NCBI RefSeq assembly: GCF_000691505.1
Contig: NZ_JMIP02000025.1
Location: forward strand, 44,290-108,289
DNA: 64,000 nt
From: Halostagnicola sp. A56
Lineage (GTDB): Archaea; Halobacteriota; Halobacteria; Halobacteriales; Natrialbaceae
Direction: 5' to 3'
Of this stretch, positions 1 to 9,903 are shown one piece after another. Numbering within the stretch: the first letter of the stretch is position 1; the number at the start of each line of letters is the position of its first letter. The position numbers and the translations under genes are program-made. The notes beneath the pieces were generated by a model. That model was not told the DNA's origin. It saw nothing but the letters and a program-made list of their open reading frames with translations, and did not search any database.

Positions 1-1092
1 GAGGACGACGACGCCTGGGCAAAAGCCGTCCAGTCACTTTCGGAGTTCGTGAATTCGACTGTCGACTTCCCCGTGAAGGTCTATATCACTAGCCGCGAGG
101 TGGATCAAGACGACGTCGTTCGCGAACACCAGCACCGGCTTGGCGACGCCGACGTTCGCTCACGCCCAGTTCTCAAACGCCTTCTCGAGGAGTACGCCGC
201 TTCCAACACGAACGAAAACGGGGATATAGACTCTGAAACGACCACCGTTCGAGAGTATTATCTCATCACGTCAGTAACCGATAGTGACATCGAACAGTTC
301 GACGAAACCGGAGATAGTGTTCTGGCCTACCTCGCTGATATGCCCGTTCTCGGTCGATTGTTCGGTCGGTTTCAGTCTGACGGGCTGAGCGAATCCAGAC
401 GCGACCAACTCAAAGAAGAGAAGCTCGAGTCGCGACTCGCCCAGCTTCGGCGTGGTGGCTCGTCGCTCTATCGGTGTTCGATTAGCCCCGTCGATGCATA
501 CGACCTCGCTCGGATCACCAAGGAGTACTGGACGTGCCAGCCAGAGGAGTACGACAATATCACGAACGCGCTCGGAACGTTCCCGGTTGTCTCCCACGGG
601 ATTAGCGACGGTGTGCCAACCACACCGGATCCAGAGGATGTCGTTGGTGCGATGAACGACATAAGTGAAGAAGCAGAGGACTGGGAATACTCCCTCGAGG
701 ATCTCGACTCGGACGAAACTGAGGAGGGAGACGATGTCTCATCAGTGTCCGAAGAAGACCGTCTTCCGGATACGTCGACGATGCATCAGTCGGTTATCGC
801 GCCGTCGACGATCGACTGGGAGACGACCTACGCTGTAATCAACGACGAGACGTACGTCCGCACCTTCTGGATCGAACAGTTCCCCGAAGAGCCATCGGAT
901 GGACTCCTCGAGCGATTGCTCCTCGAGACAGATCTCAAGACGGATATCAGCATCCACCTCGATCCGTTCGATAGCCAATCGGCGCAGGACATGATGGCCG
1001 ACTGGATTTCGGATCTGAAGATCAACCAGCACGATTCGAACAGCCTCAGAGCCGAAGACCTGCAAGAGGACATCGACTCTCTGGATCGCCGA
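1..1092 (+). pseudogene. VirB4/TraC-like conjugation protein, N-terminal fragment
   Basis: The reading frame is open from the window edge, so the start lies upstream. About 360 acidic residues precede any Walker A motif, with a VirB4-like stretch YYLITSV near residue 80. This resembles the N-terminal region of haloarchaeal conjugative VirB4-type ATPases; the ATPase domain is absent. Near 1092 the frame runs into the antisense of an epimerase gene, so the gene is cut there. The coupling-ATPase fragment at 9.1 kb suggests the same conjugation module. Family assignment is from sequence style only. Confidence 0.5.
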
Positions 1093-1465
1093 TTATTGCC
1101 ATACTCGCTGGGAAAATCAATCCAGCCCCGTGTTTGCGACAGAACCAGGCGATCGTATTTGTGGCGGTAACATTGACCTCGTGAGCTAAATCAGCGTTCT
1201 CCTCACAATCATCAACACCGCTAAGCGCAGCCAGATGCATGACGATATCAGCACCCGCAAGCGTGTCTTCTAATTGATCCTGATTACGAATGTCGACGTG
1301 CTGTACAGGAACATCACCGATTTGACGGATTGTTCCGCGGTAGAAATTATCAATAGCCGTAATTGACCACTCTGGATGTTCCGCTTGTAGGCGATCCACA
1401 ACACGGCTTCCAATATATCCTGCTGCACCAGTCACTGCGATTGTCACGGTCTTGTTAGTCGTCAT
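1093..1465 (-). pseudogene. NAD-dependent epimerase/dehydratase, N-terminal fragment
   Basis: Translation from the ATG at 1465 gives an SDR-type Rossmann start with GAAGYIGSRV and a following acidic residue after the second strand, typical of GalE-like nucleotide-sugar epimerases. The YxxxK catalytic motif is missing because the gene is cut at about residue 120, directly against the conjugation gene fragment. The start codon overlaps the stop region of the upstream fragment, so the two were probably an operon for surface glycan synthesis. Confidence 0.8.
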
Positions 1466-1602
1466 TACTGGTTCCTTGGATCGTTGCTTGAACGCTATCG
1501 ATTTCAGTACTTTGTTCGAGATTCGATGCGGAAGCAAACCGTGTCGCTAGATCTCGGACACCTTTCCGGAGCGTGGATTCATAGAGGAGTTGAAGAGAAC
1601 CT
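1455..1602 (-). pseudogene. C-terminal fragment of gene upstream of epimerase
   Basis: About 45 codons in frame end at TAA (1455-1457) and overlap the epimerase ATG, which is typical operon spacing. The segment reads LLYESTLRKGVRDLATRF and resembles the tail of a glycosyltransferase, but it is too short to assign. The frame is closed upstream by a stop at about 1602, marking another junction. Confidence 0.45.
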
Positions 1603-2185
1603 TCACAGATAGATTAGACTCAGAGGATGAGTTAACAACTAACTTCGAGCTCTCAAGAGTATATCAGCAATCTTGGGCAGAGGATGGAAACGAGGATATA
1701 ATTAAAGAGAATGTCACATCCCTGTCAAAGCAGCTACATCCAGTACAAAAGACCGATAAGGGGTTGTTATTCCACAGTACGGACTCCGAAGTACTCGTGG
1801 CCCACTACCATGCTAGTGAGGGATGGGTGAAGGATTCAAACGAACTGATCAGTGGAGATCGTGTCGACAAAGATAGCGTCATCAGCATGTTTGCATTAGA
1901 GCCATCAGCTGATGGTGGTGATTCAGCTGTGGACGCTGACTACTATACGGAGTCGACAACGTTTATGCAGATTTTCGGAGTCCTCTCAGACGATGTACTT
2001 CGGGAGATTCCTGAACGGGAGGTATACATCAACGGAAATCCGCTCTACGACGACAGATATACTGTGAGGTACTCTTTTGCACGAGATCAATGTTTGGCCA
2101 TGATCGAAGACAGTTCCCTATTTCTCAACGCGGATTCGGACTCGTTCTTGATTGAGAAATCACTCGAAGGCGAACCTCATATGCT
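1590..2185 (+). pseudogene. Segment 1 of scrambled PD-(D/E)XK-like gene
   Basis: About 198 residues without a recognised domain. The last 14 residues (FLIEKSLEGEPHML) are encoded by a 43-bp sequence present identically, and in the same frame, at 62001-62043. After 2185 the sequence switches abruptly to an antisense SPFH gene. Joining this piece to 62044-62432 and then to 11833-12590 gives one continuous protein of about 580 residues with an E-x-K nuclease-like motif near its end. The start codon of the native gene is uncertain. Confidence 0.65.
2143..2185. repeat. 43-bp pointer repeat A, copy 1
   Basis: Identical to 62001-62043 in direct orientation, with mismatches immediately outside on both sides. 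It ends exactly at the junction with the SPFH fragment and keeps the same reading frame in both copies. Confidence 0.95.
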
Positions 2186-2705
2186 TCGAAGTGAGTTCCT
2201 GGGGCAACACGAACGTCGTGGAGTCGCTCTGGCCGATCTCGGTCAGGGTGTCCATCCCTTTGTCGATAACCGCTCGCTCGCCCATCGATTCAGCCGACCG
2301 GGCGCGAAGGACCGTCGAAATCGAGTCACCCTGGGCCTCGAGGATCTGACTCTGTTTTTCACCCTGCGCGCGGATGATCTCGGATTGTTTGTCACCTTCG
2401 GCCTTCTCGACGGCGCTGCGGCGTTCACCCTGGGCCTCGAGGATCATGGCGCGGCGTTTTCGCTCGGCAGAGGTCTGTTGTTCCATCGCGCGCTGGACAT
2501 CTTTGGACGGGTTGACCTCGCGGACCTCGACGCTCTCGACGCGGATCCCCCACTCGTCGGTGGGCTCGTCGAGTTCCTTGCGAATCTTCGCGTTGATCTC
2601 CTGACGTTTGTTGAGCGTGTCGTCGAGTTCCATGTCACCCAAAACGGCACGGAGGGTGGTCTGAGCCAGATTCGAGACCGCCTTCTTGTAGTCGTCGATT
2701 CTCAC
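2186..2705 (-). pseudogene. SPFH/band 7 (stomatin-like) protein, internal to C-terminal fragment
   Basis: The minus strand encodes the end of an SPFH domain followed by the charged coiled-coil tail typical of stomatin/prohibitin-like membrane scaffold proteins (repeats of the type ILEAQGE and IIRAQGEKQ). It ends near FVLPQELTS at the junction with the 43-bp repeat. The N-terminal membrane anchor is missing: the frame begins abruptly at 2705. Several GC-rich internal repeats come from the EAQGE motif. Confidence 0.85.
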
Positions 2706-3235
2706 TAACTCCTATTGAAAATCATTCATTCAATCCACATATAAATAAAAATCATTGAATACGGGATTCCCGAAATCTCTGCCATATAATTATCATCATA
2801 ACATATAATTTTTTATGGTTTGTCCTACACTATCTCTGTATATCATATGCCCAGTTGTTATCCCACTACTGACTAACACATAGACTAGAAAACCTTCAGT
2901 CTCGTTTTAGTCCATTAATTTCCCTCGATAAGTTCGGAAACGGTATTGAGAAGGATGGGCCTGCACTGCTCATACTCGTGCAAGAATCTCGAGTAGCAAC
3001 ATCAGCAGGAAAGTCCTTCTCGTCGTATCGCAGCACGGAACCGCGATTCATTCGTGAGTCGGCTATTGGAACATCTCGATGAGTTCAGGAACCACGTCAA
3101 AGAGATCGTCGAGATTCGGTGACATCGAACCAGCAATCGAACGGATTCAATCACTCCTCGATTAAACTCCGATAATCATTGGATACGACAGTTAGTATTA
3201 AACGGTGCCGCGCACCCAGAACAGAACTAAACAGA
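2706..3235. other. Intergenic, no gene recognised
   Basis: AT-rich to about 2930, then mixed composition with frames interrupted by stops. No RNA gene or mobile-element end is recognised. Confidence 0.5.
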
Positions 3236-3979
3236 TCAGATTGCCAGAGAGTTCCCGTTCACCCTGAGCCATTCACGGCGCTCTTCATAGTCGGGAATAA
3301 GAGCACCAACCGTATTCCAGAACGCACCGGAGTGTTCAGCATGCACTGCGTGGGCCAATTCGTGAACGAGAACGTAATCCTGGATCCGAACAGGTGCCAA
3401 GATTAACCGCCAGTTGAGTCGAACGGTTCCGTTGTCGTACTCACCCCATCGGCCGTCGATTTCTCCGACCCATACTGGCACATTTTCGAACCCCAACCGT
3501 GATTCAAAGCGTGACACTCGGCCTGGGAGTTCCTCCTCCGCACGCTGGATAAACCAGTCGACGACCGCTTGATGCTTTCGACGAACGCTCACGTCGTCTA
3601 CGTCTCCGTCAAAGCGGTGGACGCGAAGGATGAACGCCTGCTCATCGAACGACAACGTTGGTTCAGGGACATCCGCCTCAACGAGCTCCAACGGATACTG
3701 TCGCCCCCGGTACTGGAGCTTCTCCCCACTCATGTACTCCTTCGAATACGGGGGTCCTTCCTGCTCTTTTAGCCCGTAGAGTTTCTGAAGTAACCACTCT
3801 TGGCGGGACTCGAGTACCTCCTCTACTTCCGCTATCGTCGCAGTCATCGGAGCTGTAACGGTCAGTTCAAGTGATTTGTCGATCGACAGTTCCATGGTCT
3901 CCCGCTTTTCGGACCAATCGATCGTGTAGGGAACGACCGTCTGACCGATATGATACCGGCGCTGGAGGCGTTTACTCAT
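3236..3979 (-). CDS. YgjP-like zinc metallopeptidase (DUF45)
   Basis: 247 residues, full length for the YgjP/DUF45 family often encoded next to type I restriction genes. The zinc-binding motif HELAHAVHAEH lies near residue 210, followed by the conserved PDYEERR region. The start ATG overlaps the stop of the upstream HsdR fragment (ATGA), consistent with co-transcription and translational coupling. Cytoplasmic; the substrate is unknown. It appears intact although its operon partner is cut. Confidence 0.85.
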   Translation of the reverse strand: MSKRLQRRYHIGQTVVPYTIDWSEKRETMELSIDKSLELTVTAPMTATIAEVEEVLESRQEWLLQKLYGLKEQEGPPYSKEYMSGEKLQYRGRQYPLELVEADVPEPTLSFDEQAFILRVHRFDGDVDDVSVRRKHQAVVDWFIQRAEEELPGRVSRFESRLGFENVPVWVGEIDGRWGEYDNGTVRLNWRLILAPVRIQDYVLVHELAHAVHAEHSGAFWNTVGALIPDYEERREWLRVNGNSLAI

Positions 3980-4157
3980 TGATAATGATTTCGTGCGAGC
4001 TCGATGACCCGATTGGTTAGCTCTCGGCGCTCGTCACCCGAGATGTCGATCTCGGACCGATACAACTCTCCCGTCACTTCCTTCCGCATCCGGTTCTGCA
4101 GCTGCGTTTTCTCCTTCCATTCAACCTTCGTCACGAACTCCTCAACGGTTCCTACCG
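3976..4157 (-). pseudogene. hsdR: Type I restriction enzyme HsdR, C-terminal fragment
   Basis: About 58 in-frame codons end in TGA overlapping the peptidase ATG. The sequence VEWKEKTQLQNRMRKEV matches the extreme C-terminus of type I restriction R subunits, which in haloarchaea commonly precede a YgjP-like peptidase. The motor and nuclease domains are absent; the piece is cut at about 4157 against an unrelated plus-strand fragment. Confidence 0.65.
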
Positions 4158-4252
4158 ACGAAACTGGCGGGATCTACCGGCTATCCGACCGCGGACGAGC
4201 GTATCTCGCTGGGGAGCTAGCTGTCGAGGAACTCGAGAAAGATGAACAGTAA
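4158..4252 (+). pseudogene. Winged-helix regulator, C-terminal remnant
   Basis: About 30 codons, including YRLSDRGRAYLAGEL, match the wing and tail of PhiH1-like haloarchaeal winged-helix repressors. The DNA-recognition helix is missing because the segment starts at the junction with the HsdR fragment. Confidence 0.6.
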
Positions 4253-4361
4253 ATTTGCGTGATCTAACCCCTCCCATAGATTCGCATGAGCAATTTAGGT
4301 TCCGGGGAAATCATGAGCATAAAACATATTCGTATCAACTGAGAAGCCACGCGTACTACCA

Positions 4362-4556
4362 ATGCTCTACTGGTTACGATCCCGCCCCTTCGGCCAGCAA
4401 ATACTGCTCCTCGCGATGATCTGTGATCCGATCGGCTTCGCGACGGGGTACCTCCTCGAACCCTCGCTCGGCCTCGAGCCGATCATGGGCGGCGTGTATG
4501 GACTCGTCGCGGCAAGCCTCCCAGTTTCGTTCTGGATTCTCACCCAGCAGAACTGA
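4362..4556 (+). CDS. Small membrane protein, 64 aa
   Basis: Two hydrophobic helices (about residues 10-30 and 40-60) and no signal peptide. Complete ORF with an AT-rich promoter-like region about 40 bp upstream. Small two-helix membrane proteins of this kind are common and uncharacterised in haloarchaea. Confidence 0.6.
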   Translation: MLYWLRSRPFGQQILLLAMICDPIGFATGYLLEPSLGLEPIMGGVYGLVAASLPVSFWILTQQN

Positions 4557-4589
4557 CGCGATCCGGCACTCGAGACGAGGCTGGCGATG

Positions 4590-4640
4590 GACTCGAGAGA
4601 CCACCCGACGGACTCGAGAGACCACCCGACGGACTCGAGG
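4590..4640. repeat. 21-bp tandem repeat, about 2.4 copies
   Basis: The unit beginning GACTCGAGAGACCACCC is repeated head to tail twice, plus a partial third copy, in the gap between the small membrane protein and the integrase fragment. Confidence 0.8.
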
Positions 4641-4649
4641 TGTCGATGT

Positions 4650-5081
4650 TCACTGGCGAGCGTTGATGATCTGCTGGCGGTCTTCTGGATCCCAAAACTG
4701 ACGATTGCGATCGCCTTTGTCCTCGGGGAGGAACTCTTCTGCGCGCTGTGTGTTCGCCGGATTCGTGTCTAACAGTTCGTCGCGGACGCAAAAGGAGAGA
4801 AACGCGCGCACGTAGTTGAAGTATGTGTTCGCCGTCGACGCTGCCAACTCTTGGTCGATGGCACGCTCGCGAAGATACATCCCGTACTCCCGGAGCATAT
4901 TCGTCTCGAGTGCGTCGACTCGCTGTACCCCCTCTTGATCACAGAAGTTCGCGAACTCGTTCAGTGGCGATCGCATCGTCGACCGGGAGCCGCCCGAGTC
5001 CAGCGAGCCGAGATAGCGCGACACCGCCTCCTCGACGGACTTCCCCCCGCGATCAGCCCGGCGATCAGTGGATTCAGACAT
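4650..5081 (-). pseudogene. Tyrosine recombinase (XerC/D-like), N-terminal fragment, copy 1
   Basis: The minus strand encodes the SAM-like core-binding domain of a phage-type integrase (about 140 residues; STANTYFNYVRAFLSFC near residue 85). The catalytic domain with R..HxxR..Y is missing: the gene is cut just after WDPEDRQQ. A diverged second copy at 40003-40408 is cut within a few codons of the same point. The 5' leader is also shared, so both derive from the same type of element. Confidence 0.85.
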
Positions 5082-5217
5082 TCACTTGTGGGGTACAGTG
5101 TCGACCCACATAAAATCACTTGGTTAAACTGGTGTTTAACAAAGTGGATCGTATAGGGGCGATACTGCAGGATATCTGAGGGTAGAAGCCATTTACTCCC
5201 GGATATGCAGAATATAA

Positions 5218-5239
5218 ATTCTATATCGCGATATAGAAT
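5218..5239. promoter_or_regulatory. Perfect 22-bp palindrome upstream of integrase copy 1
   Basis: ATTCTATATCGCGATATAGA continues to a perfect 11+11 inverted repeat about 140 bp upstream of the integrase start. It could be an operator for an integrase regulator. At integrase copy 2 only the right half (CGCGATATAGAAT) is preserved. Confidence 0.5.
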
Positions 5240-5264
5240 GGGTTCCTTGCAAGTTGAGACTACA

Positions 5265-5333
5265 GTGGGTTCAGCGGGGCTGTGATGCGTGGTTTCGGAC
5301 GAATCGACGAGCGGAATCTGCTTTAGATCCTTC
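5265..5333. repeat. 69-bp pointer repeat J, copy 1
   Basis: Reverse complement of 61125-61193, perfect over 69 bp with mismatches on both sides. No gene is encoded here. Confidence 0.93.
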
Positions 5334-5422
5334 CCCTTGCAGCGATCGTGTTGCTACTTCTACCGACCGGAGAGTAATAATAAAATTCGTAGCGGCCTAT
5401 ATGACGATTCTACTGGGACCAG

Positions 5423-5764
5423 TTACGCATCCCGCTCAAAGCGGACGAAGCCTTCAGCGGCCCACCGCTCATCACCATAAATATCGATTTGGTACCACGT
5501 CTGTTGATACGCCTGCGTTGATTGGATGACTTCACCCGATGTCCCATCAGGATACTCTTGCCGCCCGTCGAAATCCAGATTATCGTACGTAGGGACGTCA
5601 CCCGAGTCATTCCATAGTGAGACGATATCACCTGAGTCAATCTCATCACTCGCTGCAGAAGCACTACCAACAACAGCGAGTGATGCCACTCCTGCAGCGA
5701 CAGCTCCTCCAGACGCTTTGATAACTTTTCGTCGAGTCGGATCGCTGTTTTCATTCCCAGGCAT
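5423..5764 (-). CDS. Small Tat-exported protein, SH3-like
   Basis: 113 residues from the ATG at 5764. An N-terminal twin-arginine signal (TRRKVIKASGGAVAAG, ending ASA) is followed by an 80-residue domain with spaced Trp/Tyr and a terminal GFVRF, resembling bacterial SH3-like wall-binding domains. Likely extracellular. The longer upstream start is rejected because it precedes the Tat motif. Appears complete. Confidence 0.65.
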   Translation of the reverse strand: MPGNENSDPTRRKVIKASGGAVAAGVASLAVVGSASAASDEIDSGDIVSLWNDSGDVPTYDNLDFDGRQEYPDGTSGEVIQSTQAYQQTWYQIDIYGDERWAAEGFVRFERDA

Positions 5765-5835
5765 TGCGATTTCTGCTTCCATGTACATGTTAATAATCCT
5801 TAACATTAGTCGCGCAAAATCTAATTTCGTTTCCT

Positions 5836-6321
5836 TTGTTACAGGGTGCATCCGAATCTAGCTTGGTTCGTTGGGGATTCCGTCTTTTAGTTTATTCAAC
5901 AATCGTATTTCTGGCCGCTAAACTCGTAACTTCGACTTTTTATCCAAGTGGTAGGAATCGGGTGCTAATAGCACTACACGAGTGGATTGAGCCGTTCATC
6001 TACGTTTTTTCTACCTTCTCTTTTGGTCTTCTTGTGGCCGTAATAGTGCTGGTTCAGAACACTTTCCTGTCATTCAGTAATTTGATTATAGTGCCACTCG
6101 CGGTGATTCCATCCCTCATACTCGCAGGTGCATATAGTAGGAAAAGAAGTGCCGAGTATGAACGTATGCGAGACGCAAAAGCAGAGAAAATAAGATTTCG
6201 AATACTTTGGAATTTGTTTATCGAAGAAGCATGGGGCTCTGGAATGGACGAAGACCAACTCAATCACGGGCTCTGCAAGCCTGGAATACCAATTGTCCGT
6301 GAAACTCAGTGGGAGATGAAC
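5836..6321 (+). pseudogene. Membrane protein fragment
   Basis: About 160 residues with three predicted membrane helices (roughly residues 15-30, 50-72 and 80-100) and a charged tail with AKAEKIRFRILW. No family recognised. The start is uncertain (TTG at 5836) and the frame continues into the antisense of the next gene after about 6321, so the C-terminus is probably lost. Confidence 0.45.
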
Positions 6322-6717
6322 TCATTCCTCCACCTCAATTGCGATCAACTCTTCTCCCATATTTTGTGCCTGCTCATTTGAGAGTTCCCCTGGACGCTGA
6401 TGATCTACATCAGATACGTCGATTAGGTAGAGCCAGGGGTTTGGGCCACCACCGATGTCGTTGTCCTTCTGGACGCTCAAAACGGGCGTAATTAGCTCCT
6501 CAATACCGTCTTCACGAGTGTAGAACCCATTATCGTTTGGATACGAGCTGAGTGAACTCCCCAGAGGACCATCCACCTTGAACTCTATACCTTGGTTGCT
6601 CGACACGAGCTGAATATCGACTCCATCAACTCGTCCCATCGGTTGTAAAACAACTGCGATAACTTCCTCTCCGATTTGGCTAAGTCGCAGGACGCCTTCT
6701 TCGGATTCTTTTATCAA
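6322..6717 (-). CDS. Hypothetical acidic protein, 131 aa
   Basis: Acidic cytoplasmic protein with no recognised motif. The predicted start is TTG at 6717; the end EVEE abuts the preceding membrane-protein fragment. It could be an N-truncated piece. Confidence 0.45.
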   Translation of the reverse strand: MIKESEEGVLRLSQIGEEVIAVVLQPMGRVDGVDIQLVSSNQGIEFKVDGPLGSSLSSYPNDNGFYTREDGIEELITPVLSVQKDNDIGGGPNPWLYLIDVSDVDHQRPGELSNEQAQNMGEELIAIEVEE

Positions 6718-6861
6718 AATTTGTATGGTTTTAGTAATTAAATAGGTTTCGCCAGAGAATTTGTGGATATAATACAGTAGAAGTTAGAATGAAACTCTTA
6801 TTGGAGTGCTCACAAGCAAAATAGAGTCAATCAATTATTCTCTCACTTACCAACAACCAAA

Positions 6862-7080
6862 CTACCGATACACACCATCATCGTCCTGTCGCAAGGTTAT
6901 CGCACTTTCTTCAATAGACACTGAATCCGCAGCGAGCAAACTAAACTGCCGATTAGCGATATCCATCACCTCCTCCGTTTCATCCTCATTCGTTCCCGTC
7001 ACAGAGACCTCAATACCTGATGGAGTCTGTTTGATAGTGACCTCAGGTTCGTCATCATCCGCTTTGAACAATCCAAACAT
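6862..7080 (-). CDS. Hypothetical small protein, 72 aa
   Basis: The start at 7080 (MFGLFKADDDEPE) is preferred to an upstream Met at 7107 because it begins the acidic conserved-looking region. No signal peptide or membrane helix. Function unknown. Confidence 0.5.
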   Translation of the reverse strand: MFGLFKADDDEPEVTIKQTPSGIEVSVTGTNEDETEEVMDIANRQFSLLAADSVSIEESAITLRQDDDGVYR

Positions 7081-7199
7081 GACACTCCAATATGGAACGT
7101 AGAACAACTTATACGGGTGAAAATATTCCCCGGCTCCAACTCACGAAACATATTCATATCTTTATTGCGCAGTAACACGACGAACCTAGTGGAATCGCC

Positions 7200-7650
7200 C
7201 CGCGGTCTCGAAAACATCGACGAAGGGGCTCTCGAACAACAATTCGAGGGATGGGGGCCGATTCAGGATCAGGTCGTGAATCGACTCCGCGTCGTTCGAG
7301 ACCACGAAATAACCCACGCGGAAGTCCTTAGCCAGACAGTGGGGCAATTAGGTGGCGAACCTGCCCAGAGTCCCGAGTTCGACTTCGGGACAGCTGTTCA
7401 AGACCCAGCAGAGTTCATCGCCACTGGTGCCATGCTCGAGGATATTGGTGTCTCGGCGTACGCCGGCGCAGCACCGTATATCGATGCGTCTGAACTTGTG
7501 CCACCGGCACTCAGTATCCATAGCGTGGAAGCGCGACACGCCTCGTACCTCCGAGAGCTCAACGGCGAAATCGGGTTCCCCGAGGCGTTCGATGATCCGC
7601 GCTCCCGCTCGGAAGTCTTAGAGTTGGCGAGCGGATTCATCGTCGAATAG
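7200..7650 (+). pseudogene. Ferritin-like domain protein, N-terminally truncated
   Basis: About 150 residues with the helical pattern of the ferritin-like/DUF4439 group: VVRDHEITHAEVL (first E..H ligand pair) and SIHSVEARHASYL (second E..H pair). The N-terminal signal and first helix are replaced by unrelated sequence from 7117 to about 7199. Such haloarchaeal proteins are usually Tat-exported. Confidence 0.75.
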
Positions 7651-7826
7651 AAACCGGATTCGCCCACCAACTGCAGTATCTTTTGCGGTCAGAGTGTTCA
7701 AATAGTACAGTTGACTGGAACCCCTGATCCCCTCATCCCCTCCCACCCCTGATCAAATACTATAGTCGCCGAGAACATTCGGAATTGCAAGTAGTCTTTT
7801 TAGGATACCAAACAGTTCTCGGGAAT
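7651..7826. other. Intergenic leader of Orc1 fragment
   Basis: Contains a C-rich tract near 7720-7750 and an AT-rich promoter-like stretch before the Orc1-type ATG; otherwise nothing recognised. Confidence 0.4.
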
Positions 7827-7952
7827 ATGATCGCCGATCCACGGGTGTTCGACGATGAGTTCGTCCCACCCGATTTGCTCCACCGGGAGAACGAGATTGA
7901 ACAGCTTCTTCGTCGGTTTACCACTCGACACCCGGCAGATAAAGACACCTGA
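7827..7952 (+). pseudogene. Orc1/Cdc6 family replication initiator, N-terminal fragment
   Basis: 41 codons with the typical haloarchaeal plasmid Orc1 start (FVPPDLLHRENEIEQLLRRF) preceding where a Walker A would be. A stop follows soon after the junction at about 7945. The AAA+ domain is missing. Confidence 0.7.
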
Positions 7953-8340
7953 AGGTTGGCGAGAAACCAACCCATCTATCTTAGCGGACTGATAGTAGGG
8001 CACCTGGAGTCGCAAACGGAACTCTCAAGAAAGCTGGCTGAATTGTAAAAACAATCGATCCGTGCGACCAGTCGTGCAGTACCTGCAGAACAATGGACAT
8101 GAGAAGCTAGCAGCACAGCTCTCGGGAATGTAGAAATTAGGTGCATTTCCTGTTCCCACGTCCGTCTTCCACGCCCCTTGGTTTGCACCGCCGGGCTTGC
8201 GGGCCATGGTCACACAGGCTCCACGCAGCACCTCTGCGCTCATCTGAATGTATGCCAAGGACGCATAAATAGCTGTTATATGCCAGACCGGTCGTGTTTA
8301 GTTACGGTTGAAGGATGGGCGAGGTGATTTCAGTTGGTCT
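7953..8340. other. No confident gene
   Basis: Several overlapping minus-strand frames of 60-77 codons are present, none with recognisable composition. Possibly joined remnants. Confidence 0.4.
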
Positions 8341-8830
8341 ATGGCGAAAGTCGCTCGCTTCAGTGGTCGTAGCGACTGGATTGAATTAGACATTGTGGAG
8401 CGAGAGCGAACACCGCCCCAGCTGACGAAGGTCGGTATTCGTCTTCATCGTGCATAATTGTCATTCTTGAATACTATATGAAATATTGGGGGAGTTCCGC
8501 GTCAAACGGTCGCAGAAAGCCGTCCACGACTGGGTGCAGAAAGCCGATCTACAGCCCGCCAATAGCGCGAGTTCGGATCACGTCGCACTCAACGAGATGG
8601 TGATCCGAATTAACAACCAACAGTTCTGGCTGTACGCTGCTGTCGATCCCGAAACGAGCGAATTCCTGATTCACCTCTTTGCAACAGCCACGACAACATT
8701 GACCTAACGGCTTTTGTGAGAACTTCGTGTGAAACACAACGTCGATGACGCCGTGTTCTCGTTGATCGAGCACACCATCTAGCTCGCAAAGAACGGAAAC
8801 GAGCTGAACGACTTCGGCGATTCCTCTATC
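8341..8830 (+). pseudogene. IS6-family transposase, decayed
   Basis: The start reads MAKVARFSGRSDWIELD with VERERTPPQ, matching the N-terminus of haloarchaeal IS6-family transposases. Further on, KAVHDWVQKADLQPA, VALNEMVI and FWLYAAVDPET match the catalytic core, with the first DDE Asp replaced by Asn (NEMVI). Frameshifts and stops break it at about 8460 and 8705. Not functional. Confidence 0.85.
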
Positions 8831-9096
8831 GAATGCGCGATCGCGAGTGGATCGACCGTCGTATGATCATGACTGTCGACGAACTCGCCGGCGTCGCACA
8901 CATCCCCAACGCGGAGATTGAAACCCCAAAGATCGACTGGCGTTACACTCAGCGGGGTGACCGGCTTCCATCGGATGGGTCTCAATACACAACTGATGAT
9001 CCGCTGATTGAGGAGCAGACACCAGAAGCTCCAGATCAGGCAGCAGTCACACTTGATGGCTCTTCTCGAGAGCCGGAGGGATTCGATGGTATTTGA
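8830..9096 (+). pseudogene. DUF8128-like conjugation protein, C-terminal fragment
   Basis: About 88 codons ending at 9096, with MTVDELAGVAHIPNAEI and DWRYTQRGDRLP near the end, like the C-terminus of the large haloarchaeal protein encoded just before the coupling ATPase. Its stop overlaps the ATPase ATG at 9086. The N-terminal bulk is missing. Confidence 0.6.
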
Positions 9097-9903
9097 TCGG
9101 TTCTTCGGACACGGTGGAGAGGACTCGAGTGATGACCAAAGTAGTGAGTCCACATCAGGCGATGAAGCATCCGGTGACGACCAGACAGAGAACACGAAGA
9201 GCACTCGGTTGTCGTCTGCCCAGCAATCAGCCGCTGGTGAGCAATACCAGCTCGCTGACCAGGACACAACCCGTGTTGGTGGAAAACCGATCCTCACGGA
9301 AACAGCCAACGAAGGCACGGTTGCAGGCTCGTACGTTCGAGAGATGTTCGAAGCCGGGATGTACAACGCACCTGCCCCACTCTGGGTTGGCTACACAGAA
9401 GATCCACAGACTGGCTTTCGTGAGGCTCCGCTTCGGTTTGACTCCCTCTTTCGGCACAATTGGATTGCAGGGACGACTGGCTACGGAAAGACGACTCAAC
9501 TCCTGAATATGATGGTCCAGTGGGCGTATTCGGGATACGGCTTCACGTATTTCGATCCGAAAGGCCAAGACTCTCGTGAACTCCTCCGGATGCTCCCCAA
9601 ACACCGCCTCGAGGACGTAGTGTGGATCGAGCCTGGATCGACCACCCACGACAACACGGTCGGGATGAATTTCCTCGAGGTACCCGAGTGCGAGACGACC
9701 GAAGAACTCGAGAACGAGATCGAAAACCGGGTCGAGAATCTGAAAGCGGTCTTCGATACGTCCGACTACTGGGGCATCAACATGGAGGCGATCACCGAGT
9801 CGATGGCTCGAGCGATGATGAAGTCCGAAAAGCCGTTTTCGATCATTGATATGTACTTCATCCTGCTCAACGCCGATCGTCGCGAAGATTTCGCTCGGAA
9901 ATC
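9086..9903 (+). pseudogene. VirD4/TraG-like coupling ATPase, C-terminally truncated
   Basis: After a low-complexity acidic N-terminus (rich in S, D and E) comes a HerA/VirD4-type fold with Walker A GTTGYGKTT (about residue 130) and YFDPKGQD. The Walker B and C-terminal half are missing: the reading frame is cut near 9903 against a histidine kinase fragment. The role would be coupling DNA to a conjugation channel at the membrane. Confidence 0.75.

Noticed and set aside
2160..2705. Plus-strand ORF continuing through 2186-2708
   Set aside because: It is the shadow of the SPFH coiled-coil gene on the other strand.
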